This document shows, piece after piece, positions 8,256 to 9,970 of a stretch of DNA of 9,970 bases. Position numbers and translations under genes: made by a program. The stretch is from Bacteroidota bacterium (lineage in GTDB: Bacteria > Bacteroidota > Bacteroidia > Bacteroidales > Lentimicrobiaceae). Location of the stretch: positions 1 to 9,970 of the forward strand of contig JAEYXG010000158.1 of the NCBI GenBank assembly GCA_023428585.1, in the 5' to 3' direction. Numbering within the stretch: position 1 is the stretch's first letter; each line of letters starts with the position of its first letter. The notes beneath the pieces are model-generated. The model was given only the letters and a program-made list of their open reading frames with translations, was not told the DNA's origin and searched no databases.

Positions 8256-8975
8256 ATGGGAAGAGCATTTGAATTTCGCAAAGCGCGCAAGATGAAAAGA
8301 TGGGGAAATATGGCAAGGGTATTTACCCGCCTCGGCAAGGATATTGAAATAGCAGTTAAGGCTGGTGGTCCTGATCCTGATATGAATCCAAGGCTTAGGT
8401 TGCTCATGCAGAATGCCAAGAGTGAAAATATGCCCAAGGAAAATGTGGAGCGTGCCATCAAGCGAGCTGTATCAAAAGACTCTGCCGATTATAAAGAAGT
8501 GGTTTATGAAGGATATGGTCCATACGGAATTGCCGTTCTGGTTGAAACAGCCACTGATAATCCTACGCGTACCGTTGCCAATATAAGAAGTTATTTCAAC
8601 CATAATGGGGGCACACTAGGCACAATGGGAATGCTCGATTTCCTGTTTGACCGTAAATGCTCATTCAGAGTTGCCATCAAGCCGGGCATTGAAATTGATG
8701 AACTCGAATTGGAAATGATTGACTATGGAGTAGAAGAGATTTTTGTTGATGACGACGAAATAAACATCTACGCCCACTTCACTGCCTTCGGCCCTATTCA
8801 GAAGTACCTGGAAGAAAACAAATTTGAAATAAAGACCTTTGCATTTGAACGCATACCAAACGATGTAAAGATACTTAATGCCGAGCAGCAGGCGGAAGTT
8901 GAGAAATTACTTGAAAAGATTGAGAGTGATGAGGATGTAATCAATGTATTTCATAATATGAAGCAAGAGGATTGA
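8256..8975 (+). CDS. yebC: YebC/TACO1 family protein (translation-associated / putative transcriptional regulator)
   Basis: A 239-residue cytoplasmic protein of normal family length. Long annotated as a transcriptional regulator (PmpR-like), the family is now linked by work on mitochondrial TACO1 and bacterial YebC proteins to ribosome function at difficult, proline-rich stretches. The N-terminal helical domain has MGRAFEFRKARKMKRW (1-16), FTRLGKDIEIAVKAGGPDPD (23-42) and NPRLRLLMQNAKSENMPKEN (44-63). The middle domain has YEGYGPYGIAVLVETATDN (84-102) and RTVANIRSYFNHNGGTLGT (105-123). The C-terminal domain is acidic. No frameshift or missing block is seen. The ATG at 8256 gives the conserved MGRAFEFRK start typical of Bacteroidota members; there is no Shine-Dalgarno sequence. 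It appears to be monocistronic, with a candidate promoter at 8151-8184 and a terminator at 9001-9024, upstream of and co-oriented with the rRNA operon. Confidence 0.95.
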   Translation: MGRAFEFRKARKMKRWGNMARVFTRLGKDIEIAVKAGGPDPDMNPRLRLLMQNAKSENMPKENVERAIKRAVSKDSADYKEVVYEGYGPYGIAVLVETATDNPTRTVANIRSYFNHNGGTLGTMGMLDFLFDRKCSFRVAIKPGIEIDELELEMIDYGVEEIFVDDDEINIYAHFTAFGPIQKYLEENKFEIKTFAFERIPNDVKILNAEQQAEVEKLLEKIESDEDVINVFHNMKQED

Positions 8976-9000
8976 GCAATCATTATTAAAGAAGCAGTCC

Positions 9001-9024
9001 AGCCTCCGTTACGGAGGCTTTTTT
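9001..9024 (+). terminator. Intrinsic terminator of yebC
   Basis: AGCCTCCG (9001-9008) pairs with CGGAGGCT (9012-9019) around a 3-nt TTA loop, an 8-bp GC-rich stem directly followed by T5. It lies 25 bp past the yebC stop. It should isolate the rRNA operon control region from yebC transcription. Confidence 0.88.
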
Positions 9025-9305
9025 ATTTACTATCTTCAGAAACACACTGCTTAACAACACAATATTAATCTCATACGATATTGCCGACTGCAGGTACATG
9101 CCATTATTCCATATAGCACATCACTTTAAGGTCACAAATCACGGTTAGGCTGTCATCTCATAAAATCCAGAATAAAAAAGGACTGGGTATATTATAGTGC
9201 ACGTGATACACATTAAAGATATGAGATAAAATACCTGCCTATAATTAAAAGGATAATAAATGCAATCCCATGGTTTAGAGGCTTTGTCTAATATTCAGCT
9301 GATAC
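9025..9305. other. Gene-free AT-rich region with a repeated 8-mer
   Basis: No ORF of note, no tRNA and no terminator. The word ATCTCATA appears at 9068-9075 and 9155-9162 and inverted (TATGAGAT) at 9220-9227. GCAGGTA at 9090-9096 has an inverted mate TACCTGC at 9232-9238. No function is assigned. Confidence 0.45.
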
Positions 9306-9405
9306 TACCAATTAATTACTTAGTATTTACTTAGTATCCTCCTTGTACCCACCCTATATATTATACATAGTGGATACTTGCCAGGTATATGAAGGATAAT
9401 TGGTA
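9306..9405. repeat. About 100-bp nested imperfect inverted repeat
   Basis: Three separate perfect inverted pairs share one centre (between 9355 and 9356): TACCAATTA 9306-9314 with TAATTGGTA 9397-9405 (9 bp), AGTATCC 9333-9339 with GGATACT 9372-9378 (7 bp), and TGTA 9344-9347 with TACA 9364-9367 (4 bp). Weak pairing with G-T wobbles lies between them. A shared centre for separate stems indicates one extended hairpin. It could be a small non-autonomous mobile element remnant, a structured RNA or a regulatory palindrome; no target-site duplication is clear and no transposase is present. Confidence 0.6.
9316..9337. repeat. Exact tandem duplication of 11-mer TTACTTAGTAT
   Basis: TTACTTAGTAT occurs at 9316-9326 and again immediately at 9327-9337. 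It lies inside the left arm of the larger inverted repeat, and its AGTAT end is mirrored by GGATACT at 9372-9378. An 11-bp period is close to one helical turn, so tandem protein-binding sites are possible. Confidence 0.7.
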
Positions 9406-9523
9406 ATGTAAATTCCATCTAAAATCAAGCAGCACGAAAAAGAACAAAACTGAAATCAAGCGCAGTACCTTTACAAGACATATTTTGTACCTTACTGAAA
9501 ACCAGCGATTGAAAGGAAATGGC

Positions 9524-9551
9524 AAAAAAAGTTGAAAAAAAAATCAAAAAA
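9524..9551. promoter_or_regulatory. Phased A-tracts upstream of rRNA P1 (UP-element-like)
   Basis: Three A-runs (A7 at 9524-9530, A9 at 9535-9543, A6 at 9546-9551) have centres about 12 and 10 bp apart and end just before the -33 box of P1. The spacing is near the helical repeat, as in curved or UP-like DNA that boosts rRNA promoters. Function is inferred. Confidence 0.5.
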
Positions 9552-9553
9552 CG

Positions 9554-9584
9554 TTTGGAGATAAGACAAAAGGGTGTACTTTTG
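9554..9584 (+). promoter_or_regulatory. rRNA operon promoter P1 (TTTG, 19 bp, TACTTTTG)
   Basis: TTTG at 9554-9557, a 19-bp spacer, and TACTTTTG at 9577-9584 fit the Bacteroidota -33/-7 consensus exactly. It is followed by CAGTCCCAA, nearly identical to the sequence after P2. Transcription would start near 9590, about 330 nt before 16S. Confidence 0.75.
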
Positions 9585-9651
9585 CAGTCCCAATTCACGG
9601 ACTAGAGTCAGGGGAAAAGGGGGAGTTCATTGAGGAATCGCAGAGGGGGAA

Positions 9652-9681
9652 ACAATTTCAAAAAAAAGTTTTGAAAATTGT
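9652..9681. repeat. AT-rich palindrome between rRNA P1 and P2, touching the P2 -33 box
   Basis: ACAATTTCAAAA (9652-9663) pairs with TTTTGAAAATTGT (9669-9681) around the loop AAAAG, with one bulged base. The right arm ends on the first base of the proposed P2 -33 TTG. It could be an operator at DNA level, or a hairpin in the P1 transcript; it has no trailing T-run, so it is not an ordinary terminator. Confidence 0.6.
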
Positions 9682-9710
9682 TGCAGGAAAGAAAAAAGTA
9701 TTTAATTTTG
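9681..9710 (+). promoter_or_regulatory. rRNA operon promoter P2 (TTG, 19 bp, TAATTTTG)
   Basis: TTG at 9681-9683, a 19-bp spacer and TAATTTTG at 9703-9710, followed by CAGCCCCAA. The spacing equals that of P1 and the start-site context TTTTGCAGyCCCAA is shared with it. The two -7 boxes are 126 bp apart. Transcription would start near 9717, giving a leader of about 206 nt. Confidence 0.72.
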
Positions 9711-9781
9711 CAGCCCCAAACGATAGTAAAACACTCGGTGAGGGGATCGCAACAGAGGAAGCGGTTTAAAAAAGAGAAGGA

Positions 9782-9805
9782 TTGCCTGATTGGAAGAGAG
9801 GGCAA
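9782..9805 (+). other. Small hairpin in the rRNA leader, just before the boxA-like element
   Basis: TTGCC at 9782-9786 pairs with GGCAA at 9801-9805, and a T-G pair extends the stem by one. The loop is 12 nt. Only 5-6 bp, so support is modest. Confidence 0.3.
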
Positions 9806-9817
9806 GAGAAGATAAAA

Positions 9818-9828
9818 GTTCTTTGAAC
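9818..9828 (+). promoter_or_regulatory. boxA-like antitermination element in the rRNA leader
   Basis: GTTCTTTGAAC followed by TATTGG resembles the boxA element (E. coli core GCTCTTTA) and the GTTCTTTGA motif common ahead of Bacteroidota 16S genes. It lies about 95 nt before 16S and downstream of both promoters, where Nus-factor antitermination sites are expected. Confidence 0.5.
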
Positions 9829-9861
9829 TATTGGAGCAATAATAACAAATAAGCAGCAATG

Positions 9862-9887
9862 CGTTATTGTATGTGAATACGATAACG
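9862..9887 (+). other. 11-bp rRNA-leader hairpin capped by a GUGA (GNRA) tetraloop
   Basis: CGTTATTGTAT (9862-9872) pairs with ATACGATAACG (9877-9887) with ten Watson-Crick pairs and one U-G wobble; the loop GTGA fits GNRA. It stands 35 nt before the 16S 5' end. It is likely a structured leader element involved in pre-16S folding or processing, by inference. Confidence 0.65.
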
Positions 9888-9922
9888 AGAGTACATCTTA
9901 GAGAACATTTAAATTTTTCATT

Positions 9923-9970
<48 letters not shown>

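Noticed and set aside
9306..9405. Insertion sequence or integron attC site
   Set aside because: No transposase or integrase gene, no clear target duplication and no attC core-site consensus; kept only as an unexplained inverted repeat.
9025..9480. tRNA or CRISPR array in the long gene-free stretch
   Set aside because: No T-loop GGTTCRA-type motif with acceptor pairing, and no regularly spaced repeats of CRISPR length.
9477..9495. TATTTTG near 9481 as a third rRNA promoter
   Set aside because: One base short of TAnnTTTG, and no TTG lies at the -33 distance; much weaker than P1 and P2.
9608..9859. 83-codon minus-strand frame upstream of 16S
   Set aside because: It is antisense to the rRNA leader and P2; its Phe/Leu/Ser-rich content reflects the purine-rich leader on the other strand.

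Overview
The window comes from a member of the Bacteroidota. Two large secreted proteins end in Por-type (type IX secretion, T9SS) sorting domains, several promoters fit the Bacteroidota -33 TTTG / -7 TAnnTTTG pattern, start codons lack Shine-Dalgarno sequences, and the 16S rRNA start at the right edge reads GATGAACGCTAGCGGCAGGC, as is usual for this phylum. Class or order cannot be fixed from what is visible.

Layout, left to right. (1) 1-1274 (+): the 3' part of a membrane sensor histidine kinase with the end of a 7TM-type sensor region, then PAS, HisKA and HATPase domains. (2) 1281-4106 (+): a secreted, surface-targeted GH13 alpha-glucan-active enzyme with an N-terminal CBM48-like domain and a T9SS tail, only 6 bp after the kinase. 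(3) 4144-4713 (-): a four-helix-bundle (23S rRNA-IVP-like) gene broken by two frameshifts and two nonsense codons. Only its C-terminal 'suffix' domain remains as one open frame. (4) 4836-8006 (-): a 1056-residue surface protein with five tandem cadherin/Ig-like 'VLANDxDPDGD' repeats, a large module of unknown function and a T9SS tail. (5) 8007-8255: a divergent intergenic region with a promoter candidate on each strand. (6) 8256-8975 (+): a YebC/TACO1 family gene closed by a strong intrinsic terminator at 9001-9024. (7) 9025-9922: a gene-free stretch of about 900 bp. Its left half holds a roughly 100-bp nested inverted repeat and short repeated words. Its right half is the control region of a ribosomal RNA operon, with A-tracts, two tandem promoters, a boxA-like element and a GNRA-capped hairpin. 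(8) 9923-9970 (+): the first 48 bases of 16S rRNA.

Functionally this is mostly ordinary chromosome: an alpha-glucan-degrading surface enzyme possibly co-transcribed with a sensor kinase, a large surface/adhesin-like protein, a translation-associated gene and an rRNA operon. I see no new defence, mobile or biosynthetic system. The points most worth a second look are the pseudogene, the rRNA promoter architecture (tandem promoters with a palindrome touching the second one), the nested inverted repeat, and the uncharacterised C-terminal module of the 1056-residue protein.
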